DNA of 53,310 nucleotides from Neobacillus muris (GTDB lineage: Bacteria; Bacillota; Bacilli; Bacillales; Cytobacillaceae), in NCBI RefSeq assembly GCF_943193175.1, contig NZ_CALPDF010000033.1, forward strand, positions 1 to 53,310. The letters run 5' to 3'. Shown in pieces: positions 1-7,641 of the stretch. The notes under the pieces were generated by a model. The model was not told where the DNA came from. It searched no databases and saw only the letters and a list, made by a program, of their open reading frames with translations. Position 1 is the first letter of the stretch; each line of letters opens with the position of its first letter. The position numbers and the translations under genes are program-made.

Positions 1-25
1 ACGTCTCTTTCAGATAATGAAAAGA

Positions 26-50
26 AGAGTGTCGACTGAGTCAACACTCT
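26..50. other. Imperfect palindrome near the left edge
   Basis: Seven-base arms AGAGTGT (26-32) and ACACTCT (44-50) flank an inner GAC/GTC pair, so the segment can fold into a hairpin with one mismatch. It has no clear T-tract on the plus strand. On the minus strand it is followed by a modest T/C-rich run. It could be a weak terminator or processing site for genes outside the window. Function unknown. Confidence 0.3.
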
Positions 51-69
51 ACGCGACTGCCCGTCGCAC

Positions 70-98
70 AAAAAGACGGCTGGCTTTGCCGTCTTTTT
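70..98 (-). terminator. Rho-independent terminator of yppG
   Basis: Arms AAAAAGACGGC (70-80) and GCCGTCTTTTT (88-98) form an 11-bp stem with a 7-base loop. Read on the minus strand the stem ends in a T-run. The stem touches the last base of the yppG stop codon. The A/T ends also make it usable from the plus strand. Confidence 0.85.
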
Positions 99-652
99 TA
101 TGCCTTAAATATTCCGCCAAATCCCTTTACGAGCGAAGATACCTGTGAAACGGCATTGACCATTTGGCCTGCCGTATTAATCATTTTGTTAAAATCAATC
201 GACCCATCCTGTGACTTAAATGAATTCATGATGGATTGCATGCCGCTTGGCTGTTTGGGTATGAAGCTTTGTTTAGGATATGGATTCATAATCGGATACC
301 CGCCCATTGGCGAATAGGACTGAGCGAAGGTTTCCTCCTTCGGCTGCAAAGGGTTTTGAAATAAAAACTGTGAATCTTTTTGCTGGTAAGGCTGATTTTG
401 CATAGACATATAGTGTGCGCCGATTCCAGGCTGAAAATTTTGGGGAAATGGCTGTGATCCCTGTGAAGAATAAGGAAATTGCTGCGGATTCATCCATCCA
501 TTAGCGGCCATTTGAGGATAGTACGGGTACGTTTGCTGGCGGAATCCAGAAGGATGATTCCACTCTTGACTAATGAAATTCGGCTGCATCACTTGTCCCG
601 GATATCCATAATGAAAATGATGATTGGGACTCATGGTACCAGACACGGGCAA
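98..652 (-). CDS. yppG: YppG-like protein, P/Q/N/Y-rich
   Basis: About 184 residues. The first three quarters are low complexity, very rich in Pro, Gln, Asn, Tyr, Phe and Met. The last ~35 residues are ordinary and conserved-looking (GSIDFNKMINTAGQMV...SLVKGFGGIF), which is the part that marks the YppG family. Position next to yppF/yppE agrees with B. subtilis. Family function is not established; the composition resembles spore-surface or coat-type proteins, but that is inference. No Cys, signal peptide or membrane segment. The start is uncertain: the listed one is a TTG behind GAGGAG with short spacing, a GTG lies two codons in and the first ATG six codons in. Confidence 0.7.
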   Translation of the reverse strand: MPVSGTMSPNHHFHYGYPGQVMQPNFISQEWNHPSGFRQQTYPYYPQMAANGWMNPQQFPYSSQGSQPFPQNFQPGIGAHYMSMQNQPYQQKDSQFLFQNPLQPKEETFAQSYSPMGGYPIMNPYPKQSFIPKQPSGMQSIMNSFKSQDGSIDFNKMINTAGQMVNAVSQVSSLVKGFGGIFKA

Positions 653-830
653 ACATCTCCTCTTTATTTATCTGCTACACATTATGAAGGTTCTCCCTGA
701 TAGGTGATTCAATAAAGATAGCTAAAGTTGTCAAACCGAAAAGAATTTTGTCTAAAGTTTAAATTTTATAAAAACTAAAAATCTTCCTTTTCTATGATAC
801 GATTAGGAAAATGATGGAGGAGGAGTATCT
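653..830. promoter_or_regulatory. Divergent yppG/yppF intergenic region
   Basis: AT-rich 178-bp gap between divergent genes. For yppF the best sigma-A-like match is TTGTCA (728-733), 17-bp spacer, TCTAAA (751-756), which is only moderate. A TATGAT at 793-798 lacks a good -35. The yppF ribosome site GGAGGAGG (816-823) is strong. No clear promoter was recognised for yppG. Confidence 0.35.
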
Positions 831-1037
831 ATGGACATTTGCGAATTAAAAAGTAAGTTTTTACAATCACGGGACTTTACTACCGAAGATGTAAATGCAC
901 TAATGGATTTTGCTAAGAAGACCTATATTCATAATGAAATTACGATCAATGAATATCGCCAGCTTGTCCGTGAATTAGAGAACCAAGGCGCAAAATTGCC
1001 TGCCGAGGAAGACTCCCTCATCGAGAATACGAAGTAA
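831..1037 (+). CDS. yppF: YppF-family small protein
   Basis: A 68-residue acidic protein that starts MDICELKSKF and is preceded by a strong GGAGGAGG site seven bases before the ATG. Size, position between yppG and yppE and opposite orientation match B. subtilis yppF. It is predicted soluble and mostly helical, with no membrane segment. No biochemical role is known to me. It ends just before a bidirectional terminator shared with convergent yppE. Confidence 0.75.
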   Translation: MDICELKSKFLQSRDFTTEDVNALMDFAKKTYIHNEITINEYRQLVRELENQGAKLPAEEDSLIENTK

Positions 1038-1044
1038 ACATTGA

Positions 1045-1077
1045 AAAGAGATGCTAATTGGCATCTCTTTCCTTTTT
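1045..1077. terminator. Bidirectional terminator, yppF / yppE
   Basis: Arms AAAGAGATGC (1045-1054) and GCATCTCTTT (1061-1070) with a 6-base loop, then CCTTTTTT on the plus strand. It lies between the convergent stop codons; the yppE stop codon begins at 1054, the last base of the left arm, so it overlaps the stem and loop. Confidence 0.85.
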
Positions 1078-1428
1078 TCTTAATTCTTTTATTAATTCTG
1101 TAAGGAAATATTCAATCGTTCTATTGGCATTTAAAAACATAGCTTTGCTTGTTCCAGGGAAAAAAGCCTGGATGGAAATCCGGTCCATGTGCTCTGAAGC
1201 AATATCAATTTGTTTCCGATGAATATGCTTTGGAGATTCCTTTTCCATCCACTCTTTCGCCATCTCTGCCCATTCGTCCTTTAAGGATTTAACCTCATTT
1301 GCAAAAGGTTTTACGACTTGATAAAAATCCTTCTCCTTTTTGGTTTCCCTGACTTCTTCATAATATTTTAAACACATCTGATTATATGCTAATAGTTTTT
1401 CTGTTAATTTAAGGAGCTTTTCCTCCAT
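1054..1428 (-). CDS. yppE: YppE-family (DUF1798) protein
   Basis: About 124 residues, strongly charged and all-helical in appearance, consistent with the DUF1798/YppE family, whose known structures are helical bundles without assigned function. The start is taken as the ATG at 1428 (MEEKLLKL...), because AGGGG lies seven bases upstream; the longer TTG-initiated form would place the Shine-Dalgarno inside the coding region. It is followed (convergently) by yppF and preceded 77 bp upstream by the yppD-like gene. Confidence 0.8.
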   Translation of the reverse strand: MEEKLLKLTEKLLAYNQMCLKYYEEVRETKKEKDFYQVVKPFANEVKSLKDEWAEMAKEWMEKESPKHIHRKQIDIASEHMDRISIQAFFPGTSKAMFLNANRTIEYFLTELIKELRKKERDAN

Positions 1429-1451
1429 TTTCTTCCCCTTCAATCCTCGTT

Positions 1452-1496
1452 AGATAAAAGAGCAGCATCAAAAATGGGCTGCACACCCTTTTATCT
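1452..1496 (-). other. 45-nt hairpin between yppD and yppE
   Basis: Outer arms AGATAAAAG (1452-1460) and CTTTTATCT (1488-1496) are perfect, and inner arms GCAGC (1462-1466) and GCTGC (1478-1482) extend the fold. There is no T-tract on either strand, so it is not a standard terminator. It sits in the 77-bp gap upstream of the yppE ribosome site. Confidence 0.45.
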
Positions 1497-1505
1497 TATC
1501 GGAAG

Positions 1506-1766
1506 TTAAAAACCTAATTCAAGTTTTAAGGATTGAGGCATATTGGCAGTATGGGATTGGGCCATAATCACCGAATGACGATAATGATCTTCCAGGACAG
1601 ACAGCTTTCTGGATGACTCAGCTAATTTCCCCTGTTCTTCCTGATCAAGCTCGCAGCGCCTATTTGAAAATGAGGCATTTAGAACCACTTCCAACTCTTC
1701 CAATTGATCATAGATCTCTGTCAGTTTGGCCAATAGCTTTTCTTTATTATTTTGCGGTTTAATCAT
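1506..1766 (-). CDS. yppD: Small helical protein, YppD-like by position
   Basis: An 86-residue charged, coiled-coil-like protein (EKLLAKLTEIYDQLEELEVV) with no membrane segment. GAGGAGGG lies six bases before the ATG, so translation is well supported. I name it yppD by size and by position next to yppE and sspM, not from clear sequence recognition. Function unknown. Probably co-transcribed with yppE. Confidence 0.6.
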   Translation of the reverse strand: MIKPQNNKEKLLAKLTEIYDQLEELEVVLNASFSNRRCELDQEEQGKLAESSRKLSVLEDHYRHSVIMAQSHTANMPQSLKLELGF

Positions 1767-2016
1767 CTAGAACCCTCCTCATGATTTTTGCCAAGAGAAA
1801 TTATTCTCATTACCCTCCACCGAAGAAAAGTGGAACAGGACAGTATGTTTAGTATCAATAATTCTCCCTCTCCTTACTGCTTCCTTCATGGTTGACAAAA
1901 CTAGAAGTGTTTCGCTAAAGAAAGTGCCAAAGCGGCATATTCCTAACCCGGATTCGACATCTTCCCTCCGCATGAAAATTGCCATTTCGCACAAGCTAGT
2001 AATGGAGGTGTTATGA
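1767..2016. other. Intergenic region upstream of sspM
   Basis: 250 bp between divergent yppD and sspM. It should carry the promoters of both. I could not find a convincing forespore (sigma-G) promoter: TGAAAA (1973-1978) and CAAGCTA (1992-1998) are 13 bp apart, too close. An open frame on the minus strand (1779-1994) lacks a ribosome site and is rejected. Confidence 0.4.
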
Positions 2017-2127
2017 ATGTCTAAAAAAAATCGTCAATCCAAAAATCAAGCAAAAGCGGCACAACCTGAAAAAAGCGCAGGGTACGGCGATAAAAAGCTG
2101 GAAGGGCCTAATCGTCCTGCGGAATGA
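2017..2127 (+). CDS. sspM: Small acid-soluble spore protein M
   Basis: A 36-residue Lys/Gln/Asn-rich protein (MSKKNRQSKN...) that ends DKKLEGPNRPAE. The C-terminal D-K-K-L-x-G-P-N-R-P is the hallmark of SspM, a minor small acid-soluble protein made in the forespore of Bacillus. Its position beside yppC matches B. subtilis. GGAGGTG (2004-2010) is eight bases from the chosen ATG. A second ATG four bases upstream (2013) opens only a 3-codon frame (Met-Asn-Val-stop) that overlaps the start. Confidence 0.85.
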   Translation: MSKKNRQSKNQAKAAQPEKSAGYGDKKLEGPNRPAE

Positions 2128-2131
2128 CCTG

Positions 2132-2162
2132 AAAAAAGCAAGGAATCTCTCCTTGCTTTTTT
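2132..2162. terminator. Bidirectional terminator, sspM / yppC
   Basis: A 13-bp perfect stem, AAAAAAGCAAGGA (2132-2144) with TCCTTGCTTTTTT (2150-2162) and a 5-base loop, lies between the convergent stops of sspM and yppC. A- and T-tracts on both sides let it work from either strand. Confidence 0.9.
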
Positions 2163-2175
2163 CAATTCACCTCTC

Positions 2176-3138
2176 CTAGTCGAGTATCCTTTTAAGTGAG
2201 ACTAATAATTGAAGCTGATTGGATTTCTTGTAGTACCAATCAGTCAGATGAATAGGATGGGGAAACCGCGCGGGAGCATGGAGCCAAAACGGCGATACAA
2301 ACCGTTCTTCGCTCCAGTCCTCATATTCATGCTGATGGTGCTCCACAATCGGGAATACCGTCCGCAGCATCGGCGTTCTGCCTGCAGTCCTTGCTTTAAA
2401 GTACTGTTCATAATCAAACCTTGAACCAGTATGGGGTGTTTTTTCCGCAAACTCAATAAAATAAGGATAAAGCCGGGGATGAAACAGAATCCGCACCAAT
2501 CTTTTTCCAAGCCTAATCCGTTTGGAAAGGGACCTAAATCCATATACACTTGCCCCATACACCTCTCCCCCACAGGTTGGAAATAACACGCAGCTAAAAT
2601 GCAGCCAATCTTGAAAATTAAAAATAAAGGAATGAAACACTTTTCTTTCATAGATTGGGTGCTCAATGACTGGAGTTTGAATCACATTTTGTTCATTTAT
2701 AATCAACGCTGTTGTCAGCCTGCCAATGTCTTTGGAGTTCCAATAATGCTCCCATTCCTTTTGCATAAACTTGGAAACATGGAATATAGAAAGTAAATGA
2801 AACAGAGGGCGGTTTAGTTTCGTCGAATATTGGTAGAGCAATAACTGGGGATAGGCATCATGGAAAATAAGCCAATTGGCCCGTTCATAGGTCATAAACA
2901 GCTGCTTTCTGACTTCCGATGCAAGCAATTGACGAAAGGCCGTCCCTTCTAAATCACACATATTCCAGCCGCCATTTCTTGACACCATACTGGCAAGAAA
3001 GGACCAAATAATCTCAGGACATTTTTTAAAGTAGGAAAAATAGGCGTCTGTTCTGGAAATATTATCAATATTTTTCTCGCTTGTATCCATTTGAATTTGA
3101 CTAATAATATTCTGTTCGTGTATTGTAAGATGATTCAT
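2176..3138 (-). CDS. yppC: DUF2515-family protein YppC
   Basis: About 320 residues, matching YppC of B. subtilis in length and position (between sspM and recU, divergent from recU). Rich in aromatic residues and His; several hydrophobic stretches look like core helices rather than membrane spans. The family (DUF2515) has no established function. AAGGA lies about ten bases before the ATG. Mono-cistronic, ending at the shared terminator with sspM. Confidence 0.8.
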   Translation of the reverse strand: MNHLTIHEQNIISQIQMDTSEKNIDNISRTDAYFSYFKKCPEIIWSFLASMVSRNGGWNMCDLEGTAFRQLLASEVRKQLFMTYERANWLIFHDAYPQLLLYQYSTKLNRPLFHLLSIFHVSKFMQKEWEHYWNSKDIGRLTTALIINEQNVIQTPVIEHPIYERKVFHSFIFNFQDWLHFSCVLFPTCGGEVYGASVYGFRSLSKRIRLGKRLVRILFHPRLYPYFIEFAEKTPHTGSRFDYEQYFKARTAGRTPMLRTVFPIVEHHQHEYEDWSEERFVSPFWLHAPARFPHPIHLTDWYYKKSNQLQLLVSLKRILD

Positions 3139-3335
3139 ATGGCTATTTCCTTTATAAATTTGCTAGTTTATCAGGATCAGATGGATATTTTCAAACTTCT
3201 CTAAGTAAAATGGTTCATTTCTTTTCTTGGCAATAACGGTACAATTAATAGTAGTATTTGCGGTGAAATGTATTTTATTCACCCATTTTTACATTGAGTT
3301 GGTATGATAATGTATGGCTTAAAGAGGTGAATATC
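3139..3335. promoter_or_regulatory. yppC/recU divergent region with extended -10 for recU
   Basis: An extended -10, TG-G-TATGAT (TG 3300-3301, hexamer 3303-3308), lies 28 bp before the recU ATG. No matching -35 hexamer is obvious, as expected for extended -10 promoters. The recU ribosome site AGAGGTGA is at 3323-3330. Confidence 0.5.
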
Positions 3336-3941
3336 ATGAGTGTGAATTACCCAAACGGAAAAAAATATTTTCAGAGTCAAGCAAATCCCAAGTTAACGGT
3401 GAGAAATCATAAAGATGGCTCTTATAGCAATCGAGGGATGACACTAGAAGAAGATCTAAATGAAACGAACCAATATTATCGGGAACAAAAAATTGCGGTT
3501 ATACATAAAAAACCAACACCCATTCAAATTGTCCAGGTTGATTATCCCAAACGCAGTGCAGCTGTCATAAAAGAAGCTTATTTTAAACTTGCATCAACCA
3601 CTGATTATAATGGTGTATATAAAGGCAAATATATCGATTTTGAAGCAAAGGAAACACAAAATCCAACATCGTTTCCGTTAAAAAACTTTCATCAGCACCA
3701 GATTACCCATATGGAGGAAGTATTGAATCATGGCGGAATTTGTTTTGTCATCATTCGGTTTACCAAATTTGACGAAGTCTACCTGCTGGGTGCGAGGCAC
3801 TTATTGGCCTACTGGGATCGAATGATTAATGGCGGAAGAAAATCTATTACTAAAGAAGAAATTGAAGAACATGGACATTATATCCCTTTGGGCTATCAGC
3901 CAAGAATTGACTATATTAAAGTGTTAGAAGATACGGTTTGA
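3336..3941 (+). CDS. recU: Holliday junction resolvase RecU
   Basis: 201 residues. RecU resolves four-way junctions in recombination and chromosome segregation and also modulates RecA. The catalytic block is intact: Asp90 (TDYNGVYKG) and Asp101-Phe-Glu103-Ala-Lys105 followed by ET, corresponding to the acidic/Lys active site of the B. subtilis enzyme. The N-terminal YPNGKKY is typical. The start is the ATG at 3336 behind AGAGGTGA; an upstream in-frame codon would add 14 non-conserved residues. Gap to ponA is 16 bp, the classic recU-ponA operon. Confidence 0.95.
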   Translation: MSVNYPNGKKYFQSQANPKLTVRNHKDGSYSNRGMTLEEDLNETNQYYREQKIAVIHKKPTPIQIVQVDYPKRSAAVIKEAYFKLASTTDYNGVYKGKYIDFEAKETQNPTSFPLKNFHQHQITHMEEVLNHGGICFVIIRFTKFDEVYLLGARHLLAYWDRMINGGRKSITKEEIEEHGHYIPLGYQPRIDYIKVLEDTV

Positions 3942-3957
3942 AAGGAAGGACTTTCCA

Positions 3958-6555
3958 ATGGCTGAACAATATCAATCGAGAGAGGAACGCCGTAAGAAAC
4001 TCCAGACAAAAGGCAAGCCAAAAACCAAGAAAAAATCAGGAGGACTGGCCAAAAAGATCTTTCTGATTCTCATCATTCTGGGATTTGCCGGTTTGCTGGC
4101 CGGTGTTGGTACCTTTGCCTATTTGGTGAAGGATGCCCCCAAGCTTGATCCGAAATTATTAAAAGATCCAATCCCTTCGAAGATTTTAGATAAAGATGGC
4201 AACCCCGTCACAGAGGTAGGTGCCGTTAATCGGGAATATGCCAGCTACGATGATATCCCAAAAGTGCTCGAAAATGCGATTTTAGCGACAGAGGACTATC
4301 GGTTTTACCAGCACCATGGAATTGACCCAATCCGTTTAGGTGGGGCCATCGTTGCCAATTTCCGGGAAGGTTTTGGTGCTGAAGGCGGAAGCACGATTAC
4401 CCAACAGGTGGTTAAGAATTCGTTCTTAACACATGAGAAAACGATTAAACGGAAAGTCCAGGAAGCTTGGCTTTCTTACCAATTGGAACAAAGATATACA
4501 AAACATCAAATTTTTGAAATGTATGTAAACAAGGTCTTTGTTTCCGAAAATAGTTTCGGAATGGCCACAGCTGCTAAAATTTATTATGGCAAAGAGTTAA
4601 ACGAATTAACCTTGTCTGAAGCTGCCCAAATTGCCGGAATGCCGCAAAGCCCGAATAATTACAACCCGTTTACGAACCCAGATTTGGCAGAAAAACGGCG
4701 CAACATTGTCTTAACTCTTATGGAGCAGCATGGCTTTATTACGAAGGAAGAAATGGAAGAAGCAAAGAAAGTAAAAGTTGCTGATACGGTTCTAAAACCG
4801 GAACAGCGAAACGTAAATGACAAACCCTATGATTCTTTTGTGGACCAAGTTATAGCTGAGGTAAAAAACAATACAGATTTTGATATTTTTACCGATGGAT
4901 TAACGATCCATACCACATTGGACTCTAATGCCCAAACATATGTCGATAAAATTTTGAATACCGATGAAGTCATTGCCTATCCAGACAGCCAGTTTCAAGC
5001 TGGAATTGTGCTCCTTGATACAAAAACAGGAGAAATTCGGGCGATTGGCGGCGGAAGAAACCAGGAGAAACGCGGCTTTAACTATGCCATCCAATCGCAG
5101 CGCCAGCCGGGCTCTACCATTAAACCAGTACTTGATTATGCCCCGGCCATTGAATACTTAAATTGGGGCACTTATCAAATGATTGAAGATAAACCAATCA
5201 CCTATTCCTCTGGGAAACCATTTGGGAACTATGACGGGAAATATAAGGGGCCAATGACCATAAGGACTGCCTTGCAATTATCACGAAATACCCCAGCAGT
5301 CCAAGCACTACAGCAAGTAGGACTGGATAGGGCTAAAGATTTTGCTGTCAATTTAGGCATTCCTTTAAAGGAAATTTATGAGTCATATGCTATTGGCGGT
5401 TTTGGTGGAAAAACGGTTGGGGTGTCTCCGCTTCAAATGGCTGGTGCTTACAGTGCATTTGGCAATAATGGGATATATACCAAACCACATGCCGTTATCA
5501 AAATTGAGCTCCGCGATGGTACCGTCATTGATATGGCACCGGAGCCAAAGGTAGCCATGAAAGATTCAACCGCCTTTATGATCACCAGTATGCTTAAAAG
5601 TGTTCTCGTTTCACCAGGAACCGGCACAAGGGCAAACGTGCCTGGCGTACCTGTTGCAGGGAAAACAGGAACGACTAATTATACAACCGATGAAATGAAA
5701 CAATGGGGAATCGAAAACAAAAGCTCAGTTCCTGACGCCTGGTTTACTGGCTACTCCACCAACTTTACTGCCTCCATTTGGACCGGTTATAAAGATAGAA
5801 AAACACCAATTGAGGCTGAAGGGGATAACCAGAGAATTGCCCAAATTATTTTTAGAAATTTAATGTCCTATGTATCAAAGGATATCGACACACCCGATTT
5901 TACTATGCCGAATAGTGTCCAAGAGGTCAGAATTGAAAAAGGCTCCATGCCTCCTGCCCTTGCAGGAGACTTTACGCCTGATAGCGAAGTCATTACAGAA
6001 TACGCTGTTAAAGGGTATGCTCCTAAAACGGTTTCCGAAAAGTTTAATAAGCTTGAGGCACCTGCTAATCCTGCCGCCACCTATGATGCCGCCTCAAAAC
6101 AAATCATTTTAACATGGGAGTATAGCAATTCTGCAAATGCAGCAGTCCAATTTGATATTGCGGCCGATAACGGAAATGGTCCGACACATGCCGTTCAAAA
6201 GGAAAATCGCCTGGCCATTCCTGCCAGCCCAGGTGACAAATATACCTTTACCATTACCGCCATCAGTGGAAATAGAAAAAGCGATCCGGTCTCAACCTCC
6301 ATCGAAATCCCACTGCCAGCAGGCGATAGCCATGGGAATGATGGGTGGAACGGCGGCAACAACGGGAATGGCAATGGCAATGGGAATGGGAATAACAATG
6401 GCAATGGGAATGGGAATAACAATGGCAATGGCGGCAATCAAGGTGGAGCAGGCACAGATAACGGCAGCGGCCAAGATGCCGGGAATGTCTCACCCCCCGT
6501 CATTGCTCCTGATACCCAAAGCTGGCGTGGACGCTGGCGCAGCAGTGGCCATTAA
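3958..6555 (+). CDS. ponA: Class A penicillin-binding protein 1A/1B
   Basis: 865 residues. Bifunctional peptidoglycan glycosyltransferase/transpeptidase. Order: basic cytoplasmic tail (1-33), one membrane anchor (~34-57), GT51 domain with catalytic Glu112 (TEDYRFYQHHGID) and GGSTITQQ (143-150), transpeptidase domain with Ser386-Thr-Ile-Lys389, Ser442-Arg-Asn444 and Lys569-Thr-Gly-Thr572. Then a fibronectin type III-like domain (~700-785), a Gly/Asn tail (~793-830) and a short basic end. All catalytic motifs are present. Ribosome site AAGGAAGG. Ends at a strong terminator. The DNA encoding the Gly/Asn tail is a minisatellite (see repeat). Confidence 0.96.
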   Translation: MAEQYQSREERRKKLQTKGKPKTKKKSGGLAKKIFLILIILGFAGLLAGVGTFAYLVKDAPKLDPKLLKDPIPSKILDKDGNPVTEVGAVNREYASYDDIPKVLENAILATEDYRFYQHHGIDPIRLGGAIVANFREGFGAEGGSTITQQVVKNSFLTHEKTIKRKVQEAWLSYQLEQRYTKHQIFEMYVNKVFVSENSFGMATAAKIYYGKELNELTLSEAAQIAGMPQSPNNYNPFTNPDLAEKRRNIVLTLMEQHGFITKEEMEEAKKVKVADTVLKPEQRNVNDKPYDSFVDQVIAEVKNNTDFDIFTDGLTIHTTLDSNAQTYVDKILNTDEVIAYPDSQFQAGIVLLDTKTGEIRAIGGGRNQEKRGFNYAIQSQRQPGSTIKPVLDYAPAIEYLNWGTYQMIEDKPITYSSGKPFGNYDGKYKGPMTIRTALQLSRNTPAVQALQQVGLDRAKDFAVNLGIPLKEIYESYAIGGFGGKTVGVSPLQMAGAYSAFGNNGIYTKPHAVIKIELRDGTVIDMAPEPKVAMKDSTAFMITSMLKSVLVSPGTGTRANVPGVPVAGKTGTTNYTTDEMKQWGIENKSSVPDAWFTGYSTNFTASIWTGYKDRKTPIEAEGDNQRIAQIIFRNLMSYVSKDIDTPDFTMPNSVQEVRIEKGSMPPALAGDFTPDSEVITEYAVKGYAPKTVSEKFNKLEAPANPAATYDAASKQIILTWEYSNSANAAVQFDIAADNGNGPTHAVQKENRLAIPASPGDKYTFTITAISGNRKSDPVSTSIEIPLPAGDSHGNDGWNGGNNGNGNGNGNGNNNGNGNGNNNGNGGNQGGAGTDNGSGQDAGNVSPPVIAPDTQSWRGRWRSSGH
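6376..6423 (+). repeat. 24-bp tandem repeat encoding the PonA Gly/Asn tail
   Basis: Two perfect copies of a 24-bp unit (6376-6399 and 6400-6423), each encoding GNGNGNNN, embedded in a longer run of degenerate 6-bp GGNAAT units from about 6358 to 6440. Copy number change would lengthen or shorten the tail without a frameshift. Confidence 0.85.
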
Positions 6556-6557
6556 TC

Positions 6558-6596
6558 AAAAAAATCGTCTAGGAAGTGGTCCTAGACGATTTTTTT
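6558..6596. terminator. Bidirectional terminator, ponA / ypoC
   Basis: A 17-bp perfect stem (6558-6574 with 6580-6596) and a 5-base loop (AGTGG), with A/T-tracts at both ends. It serves ponA on the plus strand. The last codons and stop (6569-6571) of convergent ypoC are read from inside the stem. Confidence 0.92.
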
Positions 6597-6931
6597 ATGG
6601 TTTGTTTGACGAACAGCTTTTCCAATTCAATCATCAATTCAGAAAGCTGTCTGTAAGAGTGAAATAAAGCGGGTCTCTTTCTAATAAACTCTAATCTTTC
6701 TTCAAGATTTATTGGTTTAATCATGAATTGGGGATATAGGGCAGGCTGGGAATGATGATAGTCATCTCGGCCGTTTGTTATATACAATAAATGAATTAAT
6801 AGGCTGATACCTTGCTTCATCTTGGTTTCTGCCTTTGCTTGGTCCCTGTCTCTGAAGAATCCCTCAAGCTCTTGTTTCATTTCTCCCCATTCTGTCAGTA
6901 TCTTTTTAGCGGTATCCTGCTGATTATTCAC
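6569..6931 (-). CDS. ypoC: YpoC-family protein
   Basis: 120 residues, matching B. subtilis ypoC in size and position after nth. Contains several conserved-looking aromatic/Leu stretches (FIRKRPALFHSYRQLSELM) and no membrane segment. Function unknown. The ATG overlaps the nth stop by four bases (ATGA), so translation is coupled. The last ~10 residues (about KKSSRTTS) come from the terminator stem shared with ponA and are unlikely to be functional. Confidence 0.8.
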   Translation of the reverse strand: MNNQQDTAKKILTEWGEMKQELEGFFRDRDQAKAETKMKQGISLLIHLLYITNGRDDYHHSQPALYPQFMIKPINLEERLEFIRKRPALFHSYRQLSELMIELEKLFVKQTIKKSSRTTS

Positions 6932-7578
6932 TTATTTCCTCGCATCCTTTTCTTCCCCTCTCGGCATAACTCCAATAGAGGGCAGCTTGGACATTGGGGA
7001 TTTTGGGCTTTGCAATGGTATCTGCCAAAAAAGATTAACCGATGGTGTGTAACCGACCATTCGGATTTAGGAACCTTTTTCATTAAAGTATTTTCGACTT
7101 CCAATACGGAGTCCTTCCACCTGCAAATTCCCAGCCGCTTACTTACTCTCTCCACATGCGTATCTACGGCAATGGCCGGTATTTCAAAAGCCACCGACAC
7201 AACCACATTTGCCGTCTTCCTGCCCACACCTGGCAGCTTTGTCAGCTCGTCACGATCCTTTGGCAGTTCACCATGATAATCATTGATTAGCATCCGGCAT
7301 AAGCTTTGAATATTCTTTGCCTTATTCCTGTAGAGCCCAATGGAACGAATGTCATTTTGCAATTCCTCGAGCGGCACACTTAAATAATCCTCAGGAGTCT
7401 TATATTTATTAAATAATTCCTTTGTCACCTTATTGACAAGAGCATCCGTACATTGCGCCGATAAGGATACGGCAATGATTAGTTCAAATGGGTTCGAATG
7501 ATTTAATTCACAGTGTGCGTCAGGAAACATTTCTGCAATTTGGTCTAAACAATAACGGATTTGCGAATTATTTAGCAA
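6928..7578 (-). CDS. nth: Endonuclease III
   Basis: 216 residues. DNA glycosylase/AP lyase that removes oxidised pyrimidines. The helix-hairpin-helix LPGVGRKTANVV gives catalytic Lys121; Asp139 lies in AVDTHVERVS; the [4Fe-4S] loop ligands are Cys189, Cys196, Cys199 and Cys205 (C-x6-C-x2-C-x5-C). Length is normal. Follows dnaD as in B. subtilis, but a terminator hairpin (7606-7635) separates them, so nth-ypoC is transcribed by read-through or from its own promoter. Confidence 0.96.
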   Translation of the reverse strand: MLNNSQIRYCLDQIAEMFPDAHCELNHSNPFELIIAVSLSAQCTDALVNKVTKELFNKYKTPEDYLSVPLEELQNDIRSIGLYRNKAKNIQSLCRMLINDYHGELPKDRDELTKLPGVGRKTANVVVSVAFEIPAIAVDTHVERVSKRLGICRWKDSVLEVENTLMKKVPKSEWSVTHHRLIFFGRYHCKAQNPQCPSCPLLELCREGKKRMRGNK

Positions 7579-7605
7579 CTTTTATCCACCTGCTTTAGCT
7601 TAGAA

Positions 7606-7635
7606 TGAAAAATAAACGAGAGCAGACTCTCGTTT
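7606..7635 (-). terminator. Terminator downstream of dnaD
   Basis: Stem AAACGAGAG (7614-7622) with CTCTCGTTT (7627-7635) and a CAGA loop; on the minus strand it is followed by a TTTATTTTT tract. Lies between dnaD and nth. Confidence 0.75.
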
Positions 7636-7641
7636 CCAGTT

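Noticed and set aside
1779..1994. 71-codon open frame on the minus strand upstream of yppD
   Set aside because: No Shine-Dalgarno in front of any start, the sequence there is the complement of the sspM ribosome site, and the product resembles nothing I know.
1973..1998. Sigma-G promoter for sspM
   Set aside because: The best hexamers are separated by only 13 bp and match poorly; left unassigned although sspM is expected to be forespore-controlled.
2244..2666. 140-codon frame overlapping yppC on the same strand
   Set aside because: Cys/Phe/Leu-rich frame-shifted shadow without ribosome site; yppC frame is family-typical.
3294..3335. Upstream extension of recU by 14 codons
   Set aside because: It overlaps the promoter -10 and the real ribosome site; the ATG at 3336 gives the family-typical N-terminus.
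6195..6493. Several open frames antisense to the PonA tail (Pro/Leu/Phe-, His/Ser/Cys- and Ile/Pro-rich)
   Set aside because: They are artefacts of the simple repeat and of coding bias in ponA; no ribosome sites.
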